Below are positions 1-5,766 of a DNA stretch of 11,124 nucleotides, piece by piece. The notes under the pieces were generated by a model, which searched no databases, was not told the origin of the DNA, and saw only the letters and a program-made list of their open reading frames with translations. A program made the position numbers and the translations under genes. Within the stretch, counting starts at the first letter, position 1. Each line of letters begins with the position of its first letter. The DNA is from JANPCX01 sp046094425 (GTDB lineage Bacteria > Pseudomonadota > Gammaproteobacteria > Burkholderiales > Burkholderiaceae_C): assembly GCA_046094425.1 (NCBI GenBank), contig JBJTHI010000229.1, positions 1 to 11,124 of the forward strand. Reading direction: 5' to 3'.

Positions 1-143
1 ACCTCGCCGAAGCACAGTACAGGTTCAATCGCCGCTTCAATCTCAGCTCCATCTTGCCCCGCCTCTTGCGGGCCGCTTGCCTCACTACCCCTCGCAACGC
101 CAGGTTCATTCGTGCAGCTGAGGTTTGTCGCTAATCAGGTACA
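1..143 (+). mobile_element. Right end of an IS1595-family insertion sequence (partial)
   Basis: The window opens inside an insertion sequence. Positions 3-134 encode the C-terminus of an IS1595-type transposase, and the sequence just after its stop codon should contain the terminal inverted repeat. The exact outer end cannot be fixed here because the other end and the target duplication lie outside the window. It must fall before about base 144, where the reading frame of a disrupted aspartic protease starts. The boundary given is an estimate. Confidence 0.6.
3..134 (+). CDS. IS1595-family transposase, C-terminal fragment
   Basis: Reading from base 3 gives an open frame of 43 codons ending in TAA at 132-134. 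It contains QYRFNRRFNL followed by SILPRLLRAA. The Q/C-Y-x-FNRR-F block is the conserved end of the DDE transposases of the IS1595 family, in which this arginine-rich stretch follows the last catalytic residue. The 5' part, with the zinc-ribbon and the catalytic DDE/N residues, lies upstream of the window, so it cannot be judged whether the transposase is intact. The family assignment rests on recognising this tail only. The frame is the same as that of the following protease remnant, with the TAA between them. Confidence 0.65.
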   Translation, partial: LAEAQYRFNRRFNLSSILPRLLRAACLTTPRNARFIRAAEVCR

Positions 144-146
144 TTT

Positions 147-458
147 TTGATAGACACAGGTGCAAGTTGTTCGTGGATAGATGAAATGCACATGCGCTCC
201 CTCGGGCTTGAGCCTCGCAGTTGGGAGGAAGTGCACACTGTTCAAAGCAAAGGCATTCCCATCGATTTCGCAGCCTACGAAGTGAGCTTGGTGCTGGGTG
301 GACTTGCAACAGTCAACTCACGGCGATTTGAATTGCTCATTGGCGGGCAATCTTTTATCAACCAGCCCTTCGATGGTTTGTTGGGTCGAGACATTCTCAA
401 TCAATGCCGCTTGGGATGGCACGGGCCAGGCCGCAATCTGCGCTTTGAATACGACTGA
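147..458 (+). pseudogene. Retropepsin-like aspartic protease, 5'-truncated by the IS
   Basis: The frame from TTG at 147 to TGA at 456-458 encodes 103 residues beginning LIDTGASCSWID, the D-T-G-A active-site motif of single-domain retropepsin-like proteases (gag-asp/RVP type). A GLLGRDIL segment near residue 78 matches the second hydrophobic-hydrophobic-G-R/K-D element of that fold. In intact family members the catalytic DTG is preceded by one or two beta strands, roughly 20 residues, which are missing here. Immediately upstream is a TAA and the end of an IS1595-type transposase, so the IS most likely removed the 5' end. An AGGT seven bases before the TTG could act as a ribosome site, so a short product is possible, but it would lack part of the fold. 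The gene converges on the TPR gene with only 8 bases between stops. Confidence 0.6.
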
Positions 459-466
459 TCGCCAGC

Positions 467-1240
467 TCAATCCTCCAACTCCGCCTTGGCCATTTCCACA
501 TCCAAACACTCGGCGGCGTCCAGAGGCTCGCTGGCGGCGGCTTTTTCGTAGAGTGCCGTGGCTTCTTTCATTTTCTTCTCGCCTTCCAGCATCACCAGCC
601 CATTGGCGTATTCCACCATGGTGATGGCCGAGCTGGGGTTGAGCTTGAGCGCGGTTTTGAACATGGACATGCCCGTGTCTTTGCTCGCGCCTTGGGTGCG
701 GCCTAAGAGTGAGCCCACCTTGTCGATCACTTCCGCGTGGAACGCGCCCAGCGCCACATGGGCATCAGCGTGCTCTGGCGAGAGTTGGATGGTGGCCTCC
801 AGTGCATTTTTGATTTTGCCCCCCAGGCCTTGTGTCAACGCTTTGGCCACGCTGATGCCTTGGCTGTAGCGGCCCAAAGCGCAGGCCAAGAAGTAGTGGG
901 CATTGGGGTTGCCGGGCTCGGCGGCTATTTGTGCTTCAGCCCGGGCTGCTACTTCTTGAAAAAGGGCGAGTTTGTTCTTCTCACTTTTCTCCAAGTAGTT
1001 CGCGTAAATCACCTGGGCTTTGTTGGCCAAGGTGATGCCCGCGCCGCCCAGCTTCAACCCGGCTTCGGTGGCCATCTGAAACTCGCCTGCATGGAAAAGT
1101 GCCCAAGCCGCGAGCAAGGCCTCGTCTTTGGGCAAGGGCTCGGCATCACCGGTGTGCAGCCGAGCCCATTTTTTCTTCAGGGTGGCTGTGTCGTACACAA
1201 AGGCAGCGTTGTCGTAGGGGAAAGCGATCCACTTGGCCAT
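467..1240 (-). CDS. Tetratricopeptide-repeat protein, probably cytoplasmic
   Basis: 257 residues starting MAKWIAFPYD. The ATG at 1238-1240 was chosen because GGAG stands eight bases upstream; the frame extends further but only into the preceding tetR gene. No signal peptide or membrane segment is seen. TPR-like helical pairs are visible around residues 94-123 (ending NPNAHYFLACALG), 143-172 (ALEATIQLSPEHADAHVALG) and 193-240 (FKTALKLNPSS, then EYANGLVMLEG and ALYEKAAASEP). The long insert between repeats (GRYSQGISVAKALTQGLGG) is vaguely like RMD-type TPR proteins, a weak comparison. TPR proteins act as protein-binding scaffolds, and no enzymatic motif is present. The tetR gene upstream ends 19 bases before this start, so the two are probably co-transcribed and may be functionally linked. 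The specific function is unknown. Confidence 0.85.
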   Translation of the reverse strand: MAKWIAFPYDNAAFVYDTATLKKKWARLHTGDAEPLPKDEALLAAWALFHAGEFQMATEAGLKLGGAGITLANKAQVIYANYLEKSEKNKLALFQEVAARAEAQIAAEPGNPNAHYFLACALGRYSQGISVAKALTQGLGGKIKNALEATIQLSPEHADAHVALGAFHAEVIDKVGSLLGRTQGASKDTGMSMFKTALKLNPSSAITMVEYANGLVMLEGEKKMKEATALYEKAAASEPLDAAECLDVEMAKAELED

Positions 1241-1259
1241 GGTGTTGTCTCCGGTGAGT

Positions 1260-1934
1260 TCAGGTGTTTGAATAATTGCTGGCAAGTTGCGCCAGATGTT
1301 GGCGCTGCTGCGCGTTGAGATAAGGACTGAGCAAACTCAGCACATGGAAAGCACCGCGCAGCATGGCGGCGGAGGCATTTTCTGCTTCCAGCGCACGGCG
1401 CGGGTCACGCACATACTCAAAACTCAGCCAGTAGGTGAGCACCACCACCATGGCGGTGGCCACCGCGTTGCGGTCTTCGGGTTCGCTTTGCAGGCCGCCG
1501 CCTGCCTTCAAGCCGCCGAGCAACTCGCGCACCGCAGTTGATTTGTTCTTGAGCACAAACTGAAAATGGGTTTCCAAGCGGCGGTTTTTGCTCAGCAAGT
1601 CGTTCAGGTCCCGGTACAAAAAGCGGTACTGCCAAATCAGCTCGAACAACATGTGAAAGAACAGCCAAGCATCCTCCACATGGCGCACCCCGCCCGAGGC
1701 TTGCAGCAACTCGGTAAGCCTGGTCTCGTAGCGGTCGAACAAAGTGTTGATGAGCTCGTCTTTGGCCGGGTAGTGGTAGTACAAATTGCCCGGGCTGATC
1801 CCGAGCTCGGCCGAGATCAAGGTGGTGGACACATTGGGTTCGCCAAAACGATTGAAGAGGTCCAGCGTGACCTCCAAAATGCGTTCGGCGGTGCGGCGGG
1901 GTTTTTTCGCTGATTTGGTAGATGAGGCAGGCAT
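1260..1934 (-). CDS. TetR/AcrR-family transcriptional regulator
   Basis: 224 residues. After a basic N-terminal tail (about residues 1-15, rich in K and R) comes the TetR DNA-binding domain. The first helix is at ERILEVTLDLFNRFG. The helix-turn-helix is at about 36-55 (STTLISAELGISPGNLYYHY), followed by PAKDELINTLF, the usual consensus. The remaining 150 or so residues are the ligand-binding/dimer domain, with LLSPYLN near the end. Start ATG is at 1932-1934; no strong ribosome site is visible. It sits between a YitT-family membrane protein gene (54 bases upstream) and a TPR gene (19 bases downstream), all on the same strand. TetR proteins usually repress their own or adjacent genes, so these are the first candidate targets. 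A small dyad lies just upstream (1951-1966). Ligand unknown. Confidence 0.93.
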   Translation of the reverse strand: MPASSTKSAKKPRRTAERILEVTLDLFNRFGEPNVSTTLISAELGISPGNLYYHYPAKDELINTLFDRYETRLTELLQASGGVRHVEDAWLFFHMLFELIWQYRFLYRDLNDLLSKNRRLETHFQFVLKNKSTAVRELLGGLKAGGGLQSEPEDRNAVATAMVVVLTYWLSFEYVRDPRRALEAENASAAMLRGAFHVLSLLSPYLNAQQRQHLAQLASNYSNT

Positions 1935-1950
1935 GAGTGAGACGCTAGCA

Positions 1951-1966
1951 CCAACTGAACGTTTGG
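1951..1966. promoter_or_regulatory. Possible TetR-type operator (imperfect dyad)
   Basis: On the minus strand this reads CCAAACGTTCAGTTGG, with outer arms CCAA/TTGG and partial internal symmetry. It lies 17 bases upstream of the tetR start, where an autorepression operator would be expected. The symmetry is only partial, so this is a suggestion from position and shape, not a recognised operator. Confidence 0.2.
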
Positions 1967-1988
1967 CCTATCCAGGTTGACCACGGTT

Positions 1989-2594
1989 TCACATGGCCAC
2001 GTAACGCCCCGGTTTGTGGTTGACGGCCAGTGTGAGGTTCAGCACCACAGCCCCCACCAAGGAATAAACGAGTTGCATGGGCGTGACGGAAAAACAAGCC
2101 GCCAGCACAATGCCGCAATCCACCGCCATTTGCACCTGGCCTGCACGCCAACCACGCCGCTGCTGCAACCACAGGGCCACAATGCCCACGCCGCCCAGGC
2201 TGGCTTGGTGACGAAACAACATCAAAAAGCCCGCGCCGATGAGCAAGCCGCCCATTACCGCTGCATACAGTGGGTGGAGTTGATCAATGTGCAACACCCT
2301 GGGCAAGCCTTCCGTGAAACCAGCGAGCAAAGCCACAGCCATGAAGGTTTTGAACGTGAAGGCGCGCCCCATGGCGAACCAGGCCAAGCCATAAAACGGC
2401 AGGTTGATGAAGAAAAAAAGCAGACCCAAACCTGCTCCCGTGGCGTAATGCACCAAGAACGCCAAACCCGCCGTGCCGCCGGTGAGCAAGCCCGTTTGTT
2501 TGTACAGCGTGATGCCCAAGGAGATGAACAGGGTGGCCGTGAGCAGGGCCTGGGCATCTTCAAGCAGGGTGTGGCGGTTGTTGGTGCCAGACAT
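1989..2594 (-). CDS. YitT-family (DUF161) integral membrane protein
   Basis: 201 residues starting MSGTNNRHTLLEDAQ. The ATG at 2592-2594 has AGGA five bases upstream; longer frames would enter the preceding grpB gene. The sequence is mostly hydrophobic with five or six membrane-spanning segments, for example around residues 14-31, 56-74, 81-95, 108-126 and 155-190. The N-terminal half has the family's LGITLYKQTGLLTGGTAGLA motif (first membrane helix, then a G-rich loop). A second glycine-rich segment (RHQASLGGVGIVALWLQ) follows at about 127-143. Bacillus YitT relatives carry an extra C-terminal DUF2179 domain; this short version, ending right after the last helix, lacks it. The family is of uncertain, possibly transport, function. 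It lies between grpB (31 bases upstream) and tetR (54 bases downstream). Confidence 0.85.
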   Translation of the reverse strand: MSGTNNRHTLLEDAQALLTATLFISLGITLYKQTGLLTGGTAGLAFLVHYATGAGLGLLFFFINLPFYGLAWFAMGRAFTFKTFMAVALLAGFTEGLPRVLHIDQLHPLYAAVMGGLLIGAGFLMLFRHQASLGGVGIVALWLQQRRGWRAGQVQMAVDCGIVLAACFSVTPMQLVYSLVGAVVLNLTLAVNHKPGRYVAM

Positions 2595-2617
2595 TGAAAT
2601 CCTGTCGTTTAAACGTG

Positions 2618-2658
2618 GCTTGGCGTTAGGTCGCGCTGGGTGACTCACGACGCCAAGC
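2618..2658. repeat. 41-base inverted repeat spanning the grpB stop codon
   Basis: Arms GCTTGGCGT (2618-2626) and ACGCCAAGC (2650-2658) are a perfect 9-base inverted repeat with a 23-base loop. It covers the last codons and the TAA stop of the GrpB-family gene, just before the YitT ribosome site. In RNA it could form a hairpin that attenuates or protects the transcript between the two genes. There is no T-run after it, so it is not a standard terminator. Part of the left arm also belongs to a 13-base sequence repeated in inverted orientation at 3974-3986. Confidence 0.45.
2622..2634 (+). repeat. 13-base inverted repeat, copy 1 (end of the grpB gene)
   Basis: GGCGTTAGGTCGC on the plus strand. 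Its reverse complement occurs at 3974-3986. The two copies bracket the methyltransferase-grpB pair, and each contains a stop codon (TAA of grpB here). The core GTTAGGT fits the GTTRRRY consensus of integron attC boxes, but no complete attC site could be built around it. Confidence 0.5.
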
Positions 2659-3168
2659 GTTGAGCACAGACGTGATGAACGGGGTCTTTGCTTCGGTGTA
2701 CGCCTCGCGGTCTAGAGGATGGCGGGCGGCAAGGTCTTGCTTCAGCATTCCGTACTGCTGCGCCAAGGAGAAGTTGTTGCGCAGGGCATCTCGAAAGGCC
2801 AGGCGCTCTTGCCAGAGTGCACTACCCCAAGGAATGAGGTGCAAGTGATGCGTGCGTGCCGCTGGCGAGGGCTTGCAAAACCAGTGCATCTGTTCTGGCT
2901 TGTAGGGGTAGTGGCAGTAGCCGACTGATTGGGCTGCCGCGATGGCCGCTCTTGACGATGCCAGGTCGTGAACGGGTGCCATGATGTCGATGATGGGCTT
3001 GGCCGACAAACCCACCACTGCGGTGCTTCCAACATGCTCCATATCGGCAACCAGCCAGGGTTCGAGTGCTGCTCGCAGAATCAACACCTCGGAGGCGAAA
3101 AGCGCTGGCCATGCTGCCGAGTAGGGCACCACGGCGATGGGTTGGTCTTCTGAGTTTGAAATGTTCAA
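2626..3168 (-). CDS. GrpB-family (UPF0157) nucleotidyltransferase-fold protein
   Basis: 180 residues. The TTG start at 3166-3168 was chosen because AGG lies eight bases upstream and it gives the usual family length. The longer frame overlaps the methyltransferase gene, and no ATG fits between. The protein shows the GrpB layout: an N-terminal VVPYSAAWPALF, then EHVGSTAVVGLSAKPIIDIM at residues 44-63, the family signature with the G-S-T and K-P-x-x-D of the nucleotidyltransferase fold. HHLHLIPWGSALWQERLAFRD follows in the C-terminal half. Members are predicted nucleotidyltransferases of unknown substrate, often found in mobile or accessory settings including integron cassettes. It follows the methyltransferase gene by 28 bases and is probably expressed with it. 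Its stop codon lies inside the 13-base inverted repeat shared with the reductase end. Confidence 0.88.
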   Translation of the reverse strand: MNISNSEDQPIAVVPYSAAWPALFASEVLILRAALEPWLVADMEHVGSTAVVGLSAKPIIDIMAPVHDLASSRAAIAAAQSVGYCHYPYKPEQMHWFCKPSPAARTHHLHLIPWGSALWQERLAFRDALRNNFSLAQQYGMLKQDLAARHPLDREAYTEAKTPFITSVLNAWRRESPSAT

Positions 3169-3196
3169 GGTGCTCGCCTGCGCTTGGATGGAAGGC

Positions 3197-3955
3197 TTAG
3201 ACCGCGCTGGGCCGACGCCCCAACAGCACTGGCTGAAAGAGTACGTCGTCTCGCCGCTCCACGCCAAAAAAGCCAGCTTGCGCAAGGAGCGACAGCAGGT
3301 GTTCGATGGAGACGGCGTAGTAGCGACTCTTCAGCATTTGGGTTTCACATCTGCCATCGGGTGACTCCGACGTGAGGTAGACGCGCAGGTCGTATTGATC
3401 ACCGTCCCACTCCCAGACCTGCACCGCAAGGAACCGGCTCCCTCCTTCGTAGCGCAAACCGTAGGGCCGAACGTCCGGGTTGATGCGCTCGATGGCCGCA
3501 TAGTCTCGTACCGAAAAAACAGCAACCCCACCAGGCCGAAGGCATCGGTAACAACTTTGAAAAGCCTGAAGAATCTCAGCGTCCGACAACAAGTGCGGGA
3601 GGCTGTTGTCGCAGGCAATCACCGCTGCCATGGACTCGGACGCGGTGTGGTTAAGCGTTCGCAGGTCGTCGACATGTGCACTGACCGCAAAGGCATGGCG
3701 CGATAGCTCTGCCTTGAGCCGTTCAATGGCTCCCGCTGAAATGTCGGAGGCGGTTAGTCGATAGCCATGCTTGAGTAGGCCCAGGGTTTGTGTTCCGATG
3801 CCGCTGGCTGCATCAAGCACCGACTCGCCGGGATTGACTCCCTTTTCTTGAAGCAGTCGGGCAAGCGCTTCACCCTGCTTGGCGACAGCGCTTTCCCAAT
3901 CACCGTAAAGCAGGTGGTAACAGGGAGCAAGTTGGTCGTAGAAGGCAGCGGTCAT
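3197..3955 (-). CDS. Class I SAM-dependent methyltransferase
   Basis: 252 residues beginning MTAAFYDQLAPCYHLLYGDW, a start typical of small-molecule methyltransferases of the Methyltransf_25/11 type. Motif I is VLDAASGIGTQT at residues 46-57; its acidic and glycine residues bind S-adenosylmethionine. The acidic residue of motif II is D71 in TASDIS. A post-motif ACDNSLPHLL and the RCLRPGGVAVFSVRD strand (motif VI region) follow. The C-terminal third (YGLRYEGG, then VWEWDGDQYDLRVYL) forms a beta-rich cap. The substrate cannot be read from the sequence. Glycine/sarcosine methylation is one possibility for this fold but is not shown. The ATG is at 3953-3955 with only a weak GAG upstream, 23 bases after the reductase stop. 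The gene is followed by grpB and is enclosed with it by a 13-base inverted repeat. Confidence 0.88.
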   Translation of the reverse strand: MTAAFYDQLAPCYHLLYGDWESAVAKQGEALARLLQEKGVNPGESVLDAASGIGTQTLGLLKHGYRLTASDISAGAIERLKAELSRHAFAVSAHVDDLRTLNHTASESMAAVIACDNSLPHLLSDAEILQAFQSCYRCLRPGGVAVFSVRDYAAIERINPDVRPYGLRYEGGSRFLAVQVWEWDGDQYDLRVYLTSESPDGRCETQMLKSRYYAVSIEHLLSLLAQAGFFGVERRDDVLFQPVLLGRRPSAV

Positions 3956-3973
3956 GGTCTCGGAAGCGCGCGT

Positions 3974-3986
3974 GCGACCTAACGCC
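3974..3986 (-). repeat. 13-base inverted repeat, copy 2 (end of the reductase gene)
   Basis: The plus strand reads GCGACCTAACGCC, the exact reverse complement of 2622-2634. It contains the TAG stop of the aldo/keto reductase and lies 18 bases before the methyltransferase start. See the matching copy and the related finding. By chance alone a 13-base match somewhere in 11 kb is not surprising; the placement is what draws attention. Confidence 0.5.
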
Positions 3987-4974
3987 CATTCAGTGGATAC
4001 GCCGGATCATTGAACCCCGGCGTAGACGGGTGCCCCGGGCTCACTAGCCGGTTGATCAAGGCCTCGTCCTCTTCGGTCATCACGCACTCCAGTGCGCCAC
4101 CATAGTCCACCCACTGCGCCAAGGTGCGCGGCCCCGCAATCACGCTGCTCACACCTTTGTGAGCCAGCACCCAAGCAGTGGCGAAGTGGGTGAGGGCGCG
4201 GCCTGTGCGCTGGCAGTGTTCTTGCAGCACCTGTGCAATCAACAAGGAGTCGTTTCGGAACTCGGTTTCCATCATGCGTTTGTCGCCCCGGCCTGCGCGG
4301 GTGTGGCTGGCGGGGGCTTCGCCTGGTACGTATTTGCCGGAGAGCACACCACGCGCAATTGGGCTGTAGGGCACCAAGCCCAAACCGTGGTGCATGCAAG
4401 CGGGCAATACCTCGGCCTCGGGTTGGCGGTTGAGCAAGTTGTAGTAAGGCTGGCAAACCACGGGGCCGGGCATGTTCAAGGCCCGGGCCATGTGCACCAT
4501 CTCGGCAATGCGCCAGCCGCGAAAGTTGGAAACACCCCAGTAACGGATCTTGCCTGCACGCAACAAAGCCTCGATAGCGCGCAGGGGCTCTTCCAAGTCC
4601 ATGCCGTTGTAATCGCGGTGCAGGTAATAAATATCAATGTGGTCGGTATGCAGGCGCAGCAAGCTGGCTTCGCATTCGCGTTGCACCCAGGCGCGTGAAT
4701 ACATGGACTCATTCGGGCGCCCCGACATTTTGTTGCCCACCTTGGTGGCCAGCACCCAGTCGTGGCGTGTGCCTTGCAGCAACTCGCCCACCATGGCCTC
4801 CGATGCACCCAGCGAATACACATCGGCGGTGTCGATGAAGTTCACGCCCATGCCGCGCGCATGGGCCACGATGTCGCGGGCGTCTTCCAGCGGGGTTTGG
4901 TCGCCAAACATCATGGTGCCCAAACACAAAGACGACACTTGCAGCGGACTTTTCCCCAGAGAGCGGTAAATCAT
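3979..4974 (-). CDS. Aldo/keto reductase, NADPH-dependent
   Basis: 331 residues. The ATG at 4972-4974 is preferred over the TTG just before it because GGAG stands five bases ahead of the ATG. The complete AKR catalytic tetrad is visible: D48 in NFIDTADVYS, Y53, K78 in LATKVGNK and H119 in YYLHRDYNG. The barrel continues with KIRYWGVSNFRGW, VVCQPYYNLLNRQPE and GLVPYSPIARGVLSGKY. The C-terminal nucleotide-binding stretch is SSVIAGPRTLAQWVDYGGAL, ending about 40 residues before the stop. It reduces aldehydes or ketones with NADPH in the cytoplasm; the substrate is not predictable. It is the first gene of a six-gene minus-strand run and is divergent from the DUF456 gene across 115 bases that hold two dyads. 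Its stop codon lies in the 13-base repeat described separately. Confidence 0.95.
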   Translation of the reverse strand: MIYRSLGKSPLQVSSLCLGTMMFGDQTPLEDARDIVAHARGMGVNFIDTADVYSLGASEAMVGELLQGTRHDWVLATKVGNKMSGRPNESMYSRAWVQRECEASLLRLHTDHIDIYYLHRDYNGMDLEEPLRAIEALLRAGKIRYWGVSNFRGWRIAEMVHMARALNMPGPVVCQPYYNLLNRQPEAEVLPACMHHGLGLVPYSPIARGVLSGKYVPGEAPASHTRAGRGDKRMMETEFRNDSLLIAQVLQEHCQRTGRALTHFATAWVLAHKGVSSVIAGPRTLAQWVDYGGALECVMTEEDEALINRLVSPGHPSTPGFNDPAYPLNGR

Positions 4975-5014
4975 CAAATCTCCAATGAGTGAAGTGCAAG
5001 CCCGACAAAACCAT

Positions 5015-5044
5015 GTTGGCAGCAGGCCAACCCTTGAAGTTCAA
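5015..5044. promoter_or_regulatory. Two adjacent dyads in the reductase/DUF456 divergent region
   Basis: GTTGGC-AGCAG-GCCAAC (5015-5031) is a perfect 6-base inverted repeat with a 5-base spacer. TTGAA-G-TTCAA (5034-5044) is a perfect 5-base repeat around one base. They sit side by side in the 115 bases between two divergent starts, a natural place for a shared operator. No regulator for them is identified in the window and no clear -35/-10 pair was found. Suggested from symmetry and position only. Confidence 0.3.
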
Positions 5045-5089
5045 TTGGGCGGGGTCAAATAAGCGGCAACGCAGCCCTGAAAGCTTATC

Positions 5090-5572
5090 TTGGAAATTAC
5101 TTTGTTATGGATCTTGTGTGCCGCCTTGATTTTGGTGGGTTTGGCAGGCACGGTGCTGCCCGTCTTGCCCGGCACGATTTTGGTTTGGGGCGGCATTGTG
5201 CTGGGCGCTTGGATAGACGACTTCACCCGCGTAGGTACGACCACCCTGGTGGTGGTGAGCGTGCTCGCGGTATTGGCCTGGGGTCTGGACTATGTGGCCG
5301 GGCTCTTGGGGGCCAAAAAAGCCGGGGCCAGCAAACAAGCGCTGATGGGCGCGGCGGTGGGCACGGTGCTGGGCCTGTTCATGGGGCTGGTCGGTGTGCT
5401 CTTCATGCCCTTGGTGGGTGCAGCGGTGGGCGAGTACCTGGCGCAAAAGGATCAAACACGGGCCGTGAAAGTGGGCGTTTTCACTTGGGTCGGCATCATG
5501 GTGGGTCTGATCGCCAAGGTGGTGCTGGCCTTCGTCATGGTGGGCATTTTTGTGGCGGCTTTGCTCATATGA
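5090..5572 (+). CDS. DUF456 family membrane protein
   Basis: 160 residues, almost entirely hydrophobic. The TTG at 5090 gives MEITLLWILCAALILVGLAG, the normal length and start for the family. No strong ribosome site is seen and no ATG is available upstream, so the start is moderately sure. The family hallmark GLAGTVLPVLPGTILVWGG occupies residues 18-36. Membrane segments are about 5-40 (helical hairpin), 50-72, 85-112 and 130-160. The Gly/Ala-rich stretch MGAAVGTVLGLFMGLVGVLF recalls the Gly-zipper packing seen in small inner-membrane proteins. Function is unknown. It stands alone on the plus strand, divergent from the reductase, and is followed by an intergenic repeat element that may end its transcript. 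Confidence 0.85.
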   Translation: MEITLLWILCAALILVGLAGTVLPVLPGTILVWGGIVLGAWIDDFTRVGTTTLVVVSVLAVLAWGLDYVAGLLGAKKAGASKQALMGAAVGTVLGLFMGLVGVLFMPLVGAAVGEYLAQKDQTRAVKVGVFTWVGIMVGLIAKVVLAFVMVGIFVAALLI

Positions 5573-5602
5573 CCCTATTGATCCGGCCCGATCAAGTTTT
5601 AA

Positions 5603-5670
5603 CCGTTCGCCCTGAGCCCGTCGAAGGGCAGCGCCTACAACCTGGGTTTCGACAAGCTCAACCCGAACGG
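5603..5670. repeat. Intergenic REP-like inverted repeat, possible terminator
   Basis: Left arm CCGTTCGCCCTGAGCCCGTC (continues GAA, 5603-5625) pairs with a right arm at 5648-5670, which reverse-complements to CCGTTCGGGTTGAGCTTGTC (continues GAA). The arms match at 18 of 23 positions around a 22-base centre. Sequences with the core TGAGC..GTCGAA are a widespread short interspersed repeat in Comamonadaceae and other proteobacteria, often found 3' of genes. This copy fills most of the 194-base gap between the DUF456 and DUF533 genes. The RNA could form a long hairpin, and its position 30 bases after the DUF456 stop suits termination or 3' end protection. Confidence 0.75.
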
Positions 5671-5766
5671 AATTGAGTCTTCATGGGGCCGGGCATAGGG
5701 TGACAGTTTTTCCCGCGCGTTTGAATTCACTTCTCAACCTCACCTCGTAGAAAGAAACACACCACC

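Noticed and set aside
737..1318. Long plus-strand open frame (193 codons) across the TPR gene
   Set aside because: It is the antisense of a well-supported TPR gene, with no recognisable motifs and codon use typical of a GC-rich shadow.
2590..2665. Complete integron attC site at the grpB/yitT junction
   Set aside because: ACCTAAC fits an R'' box, but the only candidate partner downstream (GTTTAAA) breaks the GTTRRRY consensus and would give a 26-base site, too short.
3168..3285. Longer start for the GrpB-family protein (39 more residues)
   Set aside because: It lies inside the methyltransferase gene, has no family-like sequence, and a TTG with a good ribosome site gives the normal length.
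5107..5676. 189-codon plus-strand frame overlapping the DUF456 gene
   Set aside because: Out of frame with the membrane protein, Gly/Arg/His-rich, and runs through the intergenic repeat; its PEPVEG end is the usual translation of that repeat.
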